A stretch of 64,000 bases of DNA from Terriglobales bacterium (lineage in GTDB: Bacteria > Acidobacteriota > Terriglobia > Bryobacterales > Bryobacteraceae), in contig JAJFUV010000260.1 of NCBI GenBank assembly GCA_021372245.1, forward strand, positions 1-64,000, in the 5' to 3' direction. The notes under the pieces are model-generated. The model had not been told where the DNA came from and searched no databases. It saw nothing but the letters and a program-made list of their open reading frames with translations. Position numbers and translations under genes: made by a program. Below, piece by piece: positions 34,860 to 42,621 of this stretch; within the stretch, counting starts at the first letter, position 1, and the number at the start of each line of letters is the position of its first letter.

Positions 34860-36323
34860 ATGACATTACGATGCTGGCTCTTCCTGCTGCCGGTTGCAGT
34901 CTGGGCCGCGAGCCTGGGAGATCGAATCGACCTGATCCTGTCCAAGAGTGCCGCCGCCCGGCGCGCGCAATGGGGCATTCACATCGTGGATGCACGTACG
35001 GGCGAAGCACTTTACGCGCGTGCAAGCGACCACTACTTTGTGCCCGCGTCGAACACCAAGCTGTTTTCGACCGCTCTGGCGCTCAGCCGCCTGGGGCCCG
35101 ACCACCGATTCCGGACGCGGGTCCTTGCTCGGAATGCGCCCGACGCCGCGGGCCGGGTGCGCGGCGATCTGATCCTTCTTGGCGGGAGCGATCCGACACT
35201 TTCGGCGCGGGCGGTCCCTTACAAGAAGGGTCCCATCCAGGGTGATCCGCTGGCGGCCATTGAAGAACTGGCGCGGAGTTGCTTTGAGCGCGGTCTGCGC
35301 GTGGTGGAGGGCGACATCACCGGCGACGATAGCACCTACGCCTGGGAACCGGCGCCGGATGGATGGACCCAAGATGACGCCACGTGGGAGTACGGCGCCC
35401 CGGTGAGCGCGCTCACGTTGAACGACAACGCGTTTTCGCTCATTTTGCGGCCGGGGGCGCACGCAGGCGACCCTGCTCGCGTGCGTCTGAATCCTGAGAT
35501 CGAGTACTACTACATCGACAACCGTGTCCGCACGGAAGCCGGCGTCGAACCGCGTGTGGAAATCGAGCGCCGTCCGGGATCCAAGGAACTGCGATTAACT
35601 GGCGCCGTGACCCCCGGCTGGAAGGGAGTAACCGAGATCCTGGCCGTGGACGACCCGGCATTGTTCGCCGCCGCCGCGTTCCGCCAGGCGCTGGCACGGT
35701 TGGGTGTACGCATAACGGGACAGTCCGCGGCGCGGCATCGCTTCGCCGGCGATGCCGTCGAGCGGAAGTACGACGGATACGTTGAGCTGGCGAGCCGTAC
35801 TTCCCCGCCCCTGGTCGAAGTCCTGCGCATCATAAATAAGGTCAGCCAGAACCTGCACGCGGAACTCGTGCTGCGCGAAGTGGGGCGCGCGCGCCGCGGC
35901 GACGGGGCGGGACGGGAAGCCGGCCTGAAGGAACTCGAGGCGTTTCTCACCGAAGCCGGCGTCGACAAGAACGAGTACCGCTTCGAAGACGGTTCGGGAC
36001 TTTCGCGGCTGACGCTGGTGACGCCCGAAACGGTGGTGAAGCTGCTGCTGCACATGTATCGGGATCCGCAGCGCAACGCCTGGGTCTCCCTGATGCCGGT
36101 GGGAGGCGAAGACGGCACGCTGGCCAAGCGGTTCTCGGGAAATCCCGCCGGCAGCCGGGTGCACGCCAAGACGGGCTCGCTGAGCCACGTGAGCGGTCTT
36201 TCGGGTTATTTGGATACGCCTTCGGGCGTGCGCATCTTCAGCATCCTGGTGAACAATTACCGGGGGACCGCCGACGAGATACGCGCCGCGATTGATAAAA
36301 TCTGTATAGAAGCACTCCAGTAG
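34860..36323 (+). CDS. dacB: D-alanyl-D-alanine carboxypeptidase/endopeptidase (PBP4 type)
   Basis: The 487-residue secreted protein has a signal peptide (MTLRCWLFLLPVAVWA) and the class C PBP motifs SNTK (S64, K67), SQN in NKVSQNLHAELVL, and KTG in HAKTGSLSHVSGLSGY. The long insert between SxxK and SxN is typical for PBP4/DacB. It trims or cleaves peptidoglycan crosslinks in the periplasm. It follows the MFS gene by 4 nt, and the FmdB gene comes 13 nt after it. Confidence 0.93.
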   Translation: MTLRCWLFLLPVAVWAASLGDRIDLILSKSAAARRAQWGIHIVDARTGEALYARASDHYFVPASNTKLFSTALALSRLGPDHRFRTRVLARNAPDAAGRVRGDLILLGGSDPTLSARAVPYKKGPIQGDPLAAIEELARSCFERGLRVVEGDITGDDSTYAWEPAPDGWTQDDATWEYGAPVSALTLNDNAFSLILRPGAHAGDPARVRLNPEIEYYYIDNRVRTEAGVEPRVEIERRPGSKELRLTGAVTPGWKGVTEILAVDDPALFAAAAFRQALARLGVRITGQSAARHRFAGDAVERKYDGYVELASRTSPPLVEVLRIINKVSQNLHAELVLREVGRARRGDGAGREAGLKELEAFLTEAGVDKNEYRFEDGSGLSRLTLVTPETVVKLLLHMYRDPQRNAWVSLMPVGGEDGTLAKRFSGNPAGSRVHAKTGSLSHVSGLSGYLDTPSGVRIFSILVNNYRGTADEIRAAIDKICIEALQ

Positions 36324-36336
36324 GGAGACCATCCGC

Positions 36337-36567
36337 ATGCCGATTTACGAATACGTTTGTGAAGACTGTGGCACGAAGTTCGAAAAGCTCGTGCTGCGCG
36401 CATCCGACAAGGAGGGTCTGGCCTGTCCGAAATGCGGCAAGAGCCGGCTGGCGCCACAGCTCTCCACGTTCGCGGCTCACGCGGGCGCAGACAACTCGCA
36501 GGCGGCCATGCCGCAGTGCCCGTCGGCCGGATGCTGCCCTCACGGCGGCACGTGCGGCATGAACTAG
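36337..36567 (+). CDS. FmdB-family zinc-ribbon protein
   Basis: This 76-residue protein starts MPIYEYVCEDCGTKFEKLV and has a CEDC ... CPKC zinc ribbon, the FmdB/CxxC_CxxC_SSSS family signature. An extra Cys cluster at the C-terminus (CPSAGCCPHGGTC) may bind another metal. FmdB proteins are proposed regulators, but the mechanism is not known. It has a GGGAGACC upstream and sits between dacB and the URO-D gene on the same strand. Confidence 0.85.
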   Translation: MPIYEYVCEDCGTKFEKLVLRASDKEGLACPKCGKSRLAPQLSTFAAHAGADNSQAAMPQCPSAGCCPHGGTCGMN

Positions 36568-36579
36568 CCCGGCTTTCCT

Positions 36580-37614
36580 ATGCTGCCACGCGAACGCGTT
36601 CTGCGCGCGCTCGAATTCCGGGCGCCGGACGTCGTACCGGTGGAGTATCACGCCTCGCCGGCGGGATCCTACGAGCACGGCGGGAAGTTGCACGAACTCT
36701 GGGCGCGCTATCCCGAAGACTTCGGTGATTCGCGGCGATTCCCGCACGCGGCGCCCGAAGCCCGTTGGATCGACGCGGCGGGCCGTTACGAAGAAGTGCG
36801 GCGCGACGAGTGGGGCGTGGTGTGGAAATACCTGATCTATGGCGTAGCAGGCCATCCCCTCGAACGGCCGCTCGACGACTGGGCGAATCTTGACGGTTAT
36901 ACGCTGCCCGCGCCTCTTGCGCGCGCGGGGGAAGCTTTCGAGCGGGAACGGGCCCGCGCGGCGGCGCACCAGCAACGGTGGTTCCTGAAGAGCGGCTGGG
37001 TGAGCATCTTCGAAGTTCTTTGCGCTGTGCGCCGGTTCGAAGACGTGCTGATGGAAATCAGGACCGGCGAGCCCGAAATCAACCGCCTGGCCGACAAGAT
37101 CGCCGAATACCACGAAGGGCGCATTGCTTACCTGCTCGCTCGCGGCGTGGATGCGGTGCAGTTCGGGGACGATTTCGGCACGCAGTGGGCGCTGATGATG
37201 TCGCCGGACACCTGGCGGCGGTTCTTCCGGCCGCGCTTCGAGCGCCTGATGGCACCGGTTTTGAAAGCGGGCAAGAAAGTCTTTTTTCATCTCTGCGGCC
37301 AGAACGCGGGCATCCTGGACGACCTGGCGGAGTTGGGCGTACATGCCATCTGGCCCCAACTGAACGCCTATCCGCCGGGGTGGCTGGCCAAGTGGAGCCG
37401 GCACGCCAAGGTCGCTGTGGCCGTGCATCCGGACCGTGGCGACTTGATGGCGCGAGGAACGCCGGACGAAGTGCGGGAGGCGTTGCGGCGACTGGCGGAC
37501 GAATTCCGGATGGCCGAGGGCGGCGGCTGGTTTTACCTCGAGATCGACAGCGGCTTCCCATGGGAGAACGTGAAAGCGCTCATCGAGGAAGTGGGCCGGC
37601 TGCGGGGCCATTGA
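36580..37614 (+). CDS. Uroporphyrinogen-decarboxylase-family (URO-D/MtaA-like) protein
   Basis: The 344-residue protein begins LPRERVLRALEFRAPDVVPVE, the usual start of the MtaA/CmuA-like branch of the URO-D family. It has the YLLARGVDAVQFGDDFGTQ segment, MSPDTWRRFFRPRFERLM, and HLCGQN, where His and Cys are the zinc ligands in methyltransferase members. This branch includes corrinoid methyltransferases rather than haem enzymes. A methyl-transfer or degradative role is therefore likelier than haem synthesis. Its stop codon shares a base with the ATG of the Mur-ligase-like gene. Confidence 0.83.
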   Translation: MLPRERVLRALEFRAPDVVPVEYHASPAGSYEHGGKLHELWARYPEDFGDSRRFPHAAPEARWIDAAGRYEEVRRDEWGVVWKYLIYGVAGHPLERPLDDWANLDGYTLPAPLARAGEAFERERARAAAHQQRWFLKSGWVSIFEVLCAVRRFEDVLMEIRTGEPEINRLADKIAEYHEGRIAYLLARGVDAVQFGDDFGTQWALMMSPDTWRRFFRPRFERLMAPVLKAGKKVFFHLCGQNAGILDDLAELGVHAIWPQLNAYPPGWLAKWSRHAKVAVAVHPDRGDLMARGTPDEVREALRRLADEFRMAEGGGWFYLEIDSGFPWENVKALIEEVGRLRGH

Positions 37615-38900
37615 TGAAGCGCTTCGAACTGTGGATGAGGCAGGTGCTGGTGGGCCGCGTCCTGAGAAGTTGCGTTCCCCTCGTCTTCGCGCTGGCATGG
37701 CTGTGGCGCCGCCTGCTTTGGCGAACCACGTTCATTGCGGTGACCGGTAGCCTGGGCAAGACTACGACGACGAGGCTTCTGGCCGGCATCCTGTCTACCC
37801 GTGGCCGCACGTTTCACACTGTGGGCAACCAGAACGGCGGGGTACTGATGCCCCTGAATATCCTGCGCGTGCGGCCGTGGCATCGTTACGCCGTGATCGA
37901 ACTGGGCATCGACAGGCCCGGCGCCATGCTTCACCCGGCCATGACGGTGCGGCCCGACGTCGCCGTCATCCTGGACGTCGCGGAAGTGCACACTACCGGC
38001 TTCGAGGACCTCGAACAGTACACCGCCGAGAAAGCCAAGCTGCTCGACGCGCTGGCTCCCGGCGGCTTGGCCGTGCTGAACGGAGACGACCCGCGCGTGG
38101 CAGGCATGGCCGGCCGGAGACACCATCGGATCTGCCTGTTCGGCCGCTCGCCGGAGTTCGATGTCTGGGTTGAACAAGGATGCAGCCGCTGGCCCGAGAG
38201 GCTGCGCCTATTGGCGCACGCCGGCTCGCGAAGCTTCCCGATTCAGACAAGGCTGCTCGGCGAACATTGGATGGGACCGATCAGCGCGGCGCTGGCCGTC
38301 ACGACGCGATTGGGCGTTGATCTGCAGGAAGCCGCCCGCGCCATTGAACGCGTCCAGCCGTACACGGCGCGCATGGATCCGATCGAGCTGCCGAACGGAG
38401 CCGTCATCGTCCGCGACGATTACAACGGCACGGTCGCCACCTCGGAGGCTTCGCTCAAGTTCCTGCGTGAGGTGCGCGCGGGCCGGCGGCTATTGATTGT
38501 CACCGACATCTCCGATTCGGGAACCAACCGCAACTCCAGGCTTCGCTGGCTGGCGCAGGCCGTATCCGGATGGCTGGACCTGCTCGTGATCGTCGGCAAG
38601 AGCCAAGCCTACGGCGTTCGCAAGGCAATAGAGCAAGGCATGCGGCCCGATCACGTCCAAGGCTTTGACGATCTGTGCGCTGCCGCCGAATTCATTGCCG
38701 GCCAATTGCGCTCCGGCGACCTGGCGCTGCTCAAAGGCCGCACGACCGATCACGCCGCGCGACTGCTCTTCGCCCAGTTCGGAACCGTGAAATGCTGGGA
38801 TCAGCACTGCGGCAAAACGATGCTTTGCGACAATTGCTGGGAGTTGGGATTCCAGCCTGCTGGGGAGTATGTTCCACTTTCGCTCGGCGCGGATGTATAG
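37614..38900 (+). CDS. Membrane-tethered Mur-ligase-like protein with Cys-rich tail
   Basis: The ATG at 37614 overlaps the preceding stop (TGATG), giving 428 residues. A hydrophobic helix (about 20-36) precedes a MurF-like ATPase: P-loop TGSLGKTTTT, ELGIDRPGAMLHP, EVHTTGFEDLEQYTAEKAK, NGDDP. A MurF-like C-terminal domain (RDDYNGTVATSEASL, LLKGRTTDHAARLL) follows. The N-terminal UDP-MurNAc domain is missing. The tail holds four Cys and one His (CWDQHCGKTMLCDNCWELGF), a possible metal site. It is not the murF of the dcw cluster. It may ligate an amino acid or peptide to a membrane substrate; no substrate is known. Confidence 0.8.
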   Translation: MKRFELWMRQVLVGRVLRSCVPLVFALAWLWRRLLWRTTFIAVTGSLGKTTTTRLLAGILSTRGRTFHTVGNQNGGVLMPLNILRVRPWHRYAVIELGIDRPGAMLHPAMTVRPDVAVILDVAEVHTTGFEDLEQYTAEKAKLLDALAPGGLAVLNGDDPRVAGMAGRRHHRICLFGRSPEFDVWVEQGCSRWPERLRLLAHAGSRSFPIQTRLLGEHWMGPISAALAVTTRLGVDLQEAARAIERVQPYTARMDPIELPNGAVIVRDDYNGTVATSEASLKFLREVRAGRRLLIVTDISDSGTNRNSRLRWLAQAVSGWLDLLVIVGKSQAYGVRKAIEQGMRPDHVQGFDDLCAAAEFIAGQLRSGDLALLKGRTTDHAARLLFAQFGTVKCWDQHCGKTMLCDNCWELGFQPAGEYVPLSLGADV

Positions 38901-38910
38901 CGAGATACAT
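38893..38910 (+). promoter_or_regulatory. Dyad ATGTAT-N6-ATACAT upstream of lexA, candidate LexA box
   Basis: A perfect inverted repeat, ATGTAT (38893-38898) and ATACAT (38905-38910), lies 11 bp upstream of the lexA -35 element and overlaps the stop of the Mur-ligase-like gene. LexA usually represses its own gene through a dyad at its promoter. The motif shares TGTAT/ATACA with the E. coli SOS box but has wider spacing. Binding is inferred from symmetry and position. Confidence 0.45.
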
Positions 38911-38921
38911 GCGATCAGGGC

Positions 38922-38950
38922 TTGACTTTCCCTTTTTGTTCGCCAAGAAT
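38922..38950 (+). promoter_or_regulatory. Sigma70-type promoter of lexA
   Basis: TTGACT (38922-38927) and AAGAAT (38945-38950) are separated by 17 nt. Transcription would start near 38957, which excludes the earlier in-frame starts at 38922, 38949 and 38955 and leaves ATG 38970. Confidence 0.62.
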
Positions 38951-38969
38951 GTCTATGAGGGATCAGCGC

Positions 38970-39602
38970 ATGGCTCTTACGAGGCGGCAGAAGCAGGTTC
39001 TGGATTTCATTGCGGATTTCATTGACCGGCAAGGTTACAGCCCGAGCTACGAGGAAATCGCGGAAGGTCTGGATCTGGCGAGCCTGGCCACGGTGCACAA
39101 GCACATCTCCACATTGGAAGGTAAACATTATCTGAGGCGCGGATACAATCAAAGCCGTTCCGTGGAAATGGCGCCGCGCTATTTCGAGGAACTGCGCAGA
39201 GAACCGGGCGGCGCCGCGCCTACCGGGTGCGTGCCGCTTGCCGGACGCATCGCCGCCGGCTCGCCCGTGGAGGCGGTGGAGGGCAAGGACACGCTGGCAT
39301 TCGCGGATTTTGTGGGGCAGGAAGGCACATTCGCGCTCCAGGTACGCGGCGACTCCATGATCGAGGATCACATCTGCGACGGCGACTACGTGCTGGTGGA
39401 GCGCACGAACGCAGCCCTCAACGGAGACATCGTGGTGGCTTTAGTTGGCGAAAGCGAGACGACGCTGAAACGATACTACCGGGAATCCGAGGACACAATC
39501 CGCCTTCAGCCGGCTAATTCGGCCATGCCCCCGATCCTGGTTCCCGCCTCCCAGGTCGCCATTCAAGGCCGGCTGGTGGCGGTGATGCGCAAGTATTCCT
39601 GA
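38970..39602 (+). CDS. lexA: SOS response repressor LexA
   Basis: The 210-residue protein starts at ATG 38970 with GAGGG 8 nt upstream. The N-terminal winged helix (LTRRQKQVLDFIADFIDRQGYSPSYEEIAEGLDLASLATVHKHISTLE) binds DNA. The C-terminal S24 peptidase domain has the Ala96-Gly97 cleavage site in GRIAAGSP and the catalytic dyad S129 (RGDSM) and K167 (TLKRYY). RecA filaments trigger self-cleavage and SOS induction. A dyad and a promoter lie just upstream. Confidence 0.96.
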   Translation: MALTRRQKQVLDFIADFIDRQGYSPSYEEIAEGLDLASLATVHKHISTLEGKHYLRRGYNQSRSVEMAPRYFEELRREPGGAAPTGCVPLAGRIAAGSPVEAVEGKDTLAFADFVGQEGTFALQVRGDSMIEDHICDGDYVLVERTNAALNGDIVVALVGESETTLKRYYRESEDTIRLQPANSAMPPILVPASQVAIQGRLVAVMRKYS

Positions 39603-39626
39603 CGTTGCTGCGCGCTGAGATTCCGG

Positions 39627-39947
39627 CTACTCGCCGGAGCCCCGGCTGCGCAACTCGCTCTCAGCGCGGAACCAGTCCTCATCGGGCGAACCGCCCTGGC
39701 AACCGCGCTCTTTCCAGAAGGCATACGCCAGATGGGCGATGTCCTCACGCGTTACTTGTTCTGAATCACGCCCGTGATCGTGGTTTTCTGACGCAGTCGT
39801 CTTGATTCGAGCAGACGATTTTCGCGGACGGGCCGCACTCTTGGCGCGTTTGGTTCTGACCTCCAGGGCGGGCTTTGCTCCGACGGCGGAGCCGTCTGTG
39901 GTGCCGTTCGTTGGAGATGGGGATTTGGCTGTTGACTTCCTTGCCAT
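39627..39947 (-). CDS. DUF2934 domain protein
   Basis: The 106-residue protein has a basic, Ser/Lys/Ala-rich N-terminal half (KRAKSAARPRKSSARIK). The C-terminal half is a DUF2934 motif (REDIAHLAYAFWKERGCQGGSPDEDWFRAESEL). DUF2934 is widespread in Acidobacteriota and proteobacteria and of unknown function. The basic half suggests nucleic-acid contact, an inference. A GGAGGAG ribosome-binding site precedes the ATG. It is transcribed away from topA's 3' end. Confidence 0.82.
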   Translation of the reverse strand: MARKSTAKSPSPTNGTTDGSAVGAKPALEVRTKRAKSAARPRKSSARIKTTASENHDHGRDSEQVTREDIAHLAYAFWKERGCQGGSPDEDWFRAESELRSRGSGE

Positions 39948-40038
39948 GGAAAGAACACTCCTCCTCTGAGAAAATGTGCCAGTACTCAGCCCATTTTATC
40001 AAACAAGGACGGACCCTTTATGACTCGTACGTTAATTC

Positions 40039-40059
40039 CCTATCAATATTATTTATAGG
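40039..40059. repeat. AT-rich imperfect inverted repeat
   Basis: CCTATCAATA and TATTTATAGG arms (9 of 10 pairs) flank a central T in an AT-rich patch between the topA 3' end and the DUF2934 gene. It could be an operator or promoter element for the DUF2934 gene. No known site matches. The surrounding 173 bp contain no gene. Confidence 0.35.
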
Positions 40060-40120
40060 CCCCAAAACAGAGGTAGTTCCTGGACACAGCAGATCAAGAG
40101 AGACCTTGGAGCCGGGCGAC

Positions 40121-42559
40121 TCAAGACGCCGACAGCGCCGGTTCGGGTTTCACGCCGGGGCGCTTGTACTTGCACTTGTCGTTCGGGCACTGGATGACCG
40201 GGCCGCTCTTGAGCCATTTCTCGACCAGGTATGGGTTGCCGCAGTTTGGGCAGGCTTCGGCGATCGGCTTGGCCCAGGCGACGAAGTCGCACTTGGGGTA
40301 GCGGTCGCATCCGTAAAAAGTCTTGCCGCGCTTGGAACGGCGCTCAACGATCTCGCCTTCGGCGCATTTCGGGCAACGGACGCCGATGGTTTTCTGTTTA
40401 ACGAACTTACATTTGGGGTAGTTGCTGCAGGCGGTGAATTCACCGTAACGTCCGCTCTTGAGCACCAGATTGTTGCCGCAGCGGGGACATTTCTCATCCA
40501 GCGGAACGTCGGGCTTGCGAACCTCTTGGGAGTCCAGACGGCGGGTGGTCTTGCAGTCCGGATAGCCTGAACAGGCCAGGAACTGGCCGAAGCGTCCCTT
40601 CTTGAGGACCATGGGGCGGCCGCAATTCGGACAGTATTCTTCGTTTTCCTGCTCGGAAAGGTCCACTTTGTCGACGTCGGGAAGATCGACGCTCAACTCG
40701 CGCGTGTTGGTGCACTCGGGGTAGCCGGTGCAGGCGATGAAACTGCCGTGGCGTCCCCACTTGATGACCATGGGCTTGCCGCACTTGTCGCACACCAGGT
40801 CGGTGGGCTTTTCCATGCGCTTGATGTCGGTCATCTCGGTTTCGGCGCGTTCGAGGTCGACGCGAAACTTCTCATAGAACTCGTTGAGCGCCAGGCGCCA
40901 GTCGATCTTGCCTTCCTCGATCTCGTCGAGGGCCTCTTCCATGTTGGCGGTATATTGGACCTCGAAGATGTCGTCGAAACTCTCGACGAGCAAATCGGTG
41001 ACGACCATGCCCAATTCGGTGGGCACAAAGCGGCCGCCTTCCTTCTTGACATACTCTCGTTCCTGAATGGTGGAGAGGATGGAAGCGTACGTGGAGGGGC
41101 GGCCGACGCCGTCGGATTCGAGTTCCTTTACGAGGGTAGCTTCGCTGAAGCGGGGTGGAGGCTCGGTAAAGTGCTGCTCGGGCGAGAGCGAGCGGAACTT
41201 CAGGACTTCGCCTTCGGCCACGGCCGGAAGCTTGTGCTTGAGTTCCTCGTCCTCTTCGTCGCGTTGGTCCTTACCTTCCTCGTAGACCTTAATGAAGCCG
41301 TCGAACTTGGGCACGGTGCCGGTGGCGCGGAACAAGTACTCGGACTGGTCGGCGCCTTTGGCGGTGATCTCGATGGTGGTTTGATCGAAGACGGCGGGAT
41401 TCATCTGGGAGGCGACGAAACGCATCCAGATGAGACGGTAGAGTTTGAATTCATCCTCGCCGAGGTATTTCTGAACTTCCTCGGGCGTGCGTAGCACCGA
41501 GGTGGGGCGGATGGCTTCGTGGGCGTCCTGCGCTCCCTTCCGGCTGCGGTAGAAATTCGGCGTGTCGGGCAGGTATTCCTTGCCGAAGCGGCTGGTGATG
41601 AGCGAACGAACCTCTTCGAGGGCCTCGGCCGATATGCGCGTGGAATCCGTGCGCATGTACGTGATCAGACCGGTGAGGCCTTCCTTGCCCAGCTCGATAC
41701 CCTCATACAGGCGCTGGGCAAGCATCATGGTGCGCTTGACGCTGAAACGGAGCTTTCGGGCGGACTCCTGCTGGAGGGTAGAGGTAATGAACGGCGGAGC
41801 TGAATTGCGGCGTTTCTCGCGTGTCGCAACCGAACGCACAAGGTAGGACGCGCCAGTGAGTTGCGTGACGATGTTCGCGGCCGCCGCTTCGTCCGGAATC
41901 TCGACGGTTTCCTCATTGCGCTTTGCCAGGCGCGCAGTGAGGACGGGAGGCTTCTTGGCGCCCAGGTGGGCGTCGATGGTCCAGTACTCTCTCTTCTCGA
42001 AGGCGCGGATCTCGCGCTCGCGGTCCACGATGAGCCGCAGCGCGACGGTCTGAACACGACCGGCCGAAAGACCGCGCCGGACCTTGTCCCAAAGCAGGGG
42101 TGAAATCTGGTAACCCACCAGGCGGTCCAACACGCGGCGTGCCTGCTGCGCGTCCACGCGATGCAGATCGACTGCGCCCGGGTGTTGGAAGGCCTTTCGG
42201 ATGGCGTTGGCGGTGATTTCGTTGAACGTCACGCGGAAGACCTTGGCACCGTTGCGTTTGCCGGTCAGCTCTTCCTGCAGGTGGTAGCAGATAGCCTCGC
42301 CCTCGCGGTCCGGGTCGGCCGCCAGGTACACGGTTTCGGCCTTACCGGCTTCCTTGCGAAGCTCCTGGATGAGTTTGTTCTTGCCTTCTATGACAACGTA
42401 GGTAGGCTCGAAGCCATTCTCGATGTCGACGGCGAGATCGTTCTTAGGCAGGTCCTTCACGTGGCCCAGCGAGGCCTTGACCACAAAGTCCTTGCCGAGG
42501 TACTTGCCGATAGTTTTCGCCTTCGCCGGCGACTCGACGATGACGAGAGATTTTCCCAT
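40121..42559 (-). CDS. topA: DNA topoisomerase I
   Basis: The start is ATG 42557-42559 (MGKSLVIVESPAKAKTIGKYLG), giving 812 residues; the frame extends upstream without a plausible start. The Toprim domain (VIVESPAKAKT, AADPDREGEAICYHL) and the active-site tyrosine region GLITYMRTDSTRIS identify a type IA topoisomerase that relaxes negative supercoils. The C-terminus carries five Cys4 zinc ribbons (for example CDKCGKPMVIKWGRHGSFIACTGYPEC), more than the three of E. coli. dprA ends 62 nt upstream, the common topA-dprA pairing. Confidence 0.96.
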   Translation of the reverse strand: MGKSLVIVESPAKAKTIGKYLGKDFVVKASLGHVKDLPKNDLAVDIENGFEPTYVVIEGKNKLIQELRKEAGKAETVYLAADPDREGEAICYHLQEELTGKRNGAKVFRVTFNEITANAIRKAFQHPGAVDLHRVDAQQARRVLDRLVGYQISPLLWDKVRRGLSAGRVQTVALRLIVDREREIRAFEKREYWTIDAHLGAKKPPVLTARLAKRNEETVEIPDEAAAANIVTQLTGASYLVRSVATREKRRNSAPPFITSTLQQESARKLRFSVKRTMMLAQRLYEGIELGKEGLTGLITYMRTDSTRISAEALEEVRSLITSRFGKEYLPDTPNFYRSRKGAQDAHEAIRPTSVLRTPEEVQKYLGEDEFKLYRLIWMRFVASQMNPAVFDQTTIEITAKGADQSEYLFRATGTVPKFDGFIKVYEEGKDQRDEEDEELKHKLPAVAEGEVLKFRSLSPEQHFTEPPPRFSEATLVKELESDGVGRPSTYASILSTIQEREYVKKEGGRFVPTELGMVVTDLLVESFDDIFEVQYTANMEEALDEIEEGKIDWRLALNEFYEKFRVDLERAETEMTDIKRMEKPTDLVCDKCGKPMVIKWGRHGSFIACTGYPECTNTRELSVDLPDVDKVDLSEQENEEYCPNCGRPMVLKKGRFGQFLACSGYPDCKTTRRLDSQEVRKPDVPLDEKCPRCGNNLVLKSGRYGEFTACSNYPKCKFVKQKTIGVRCPKCAEGEIVERRSKRGKTFYGCDRYPKCDFVAWAKPIAEACPNCGNPYLVEKWLKSGPVIQCPNDKCKYKRPGVKPEPALSAS

Positions 42560-42621
42560 ATATGTTCTTGATGATGCGGATGAAGCTTTTTTAAGAGGAA
42601 GCGTCCGGGTGGAACTGCTTC

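Noticed and set aside
36978-37613. N-terminal extension of the Mur-ligase-like frame (about 212 codons)
   Set aside because: It is out of frame over the URO-D gene, which is clearly coding; the ATG at 37614 coupled to the URO-D stop is the better start.
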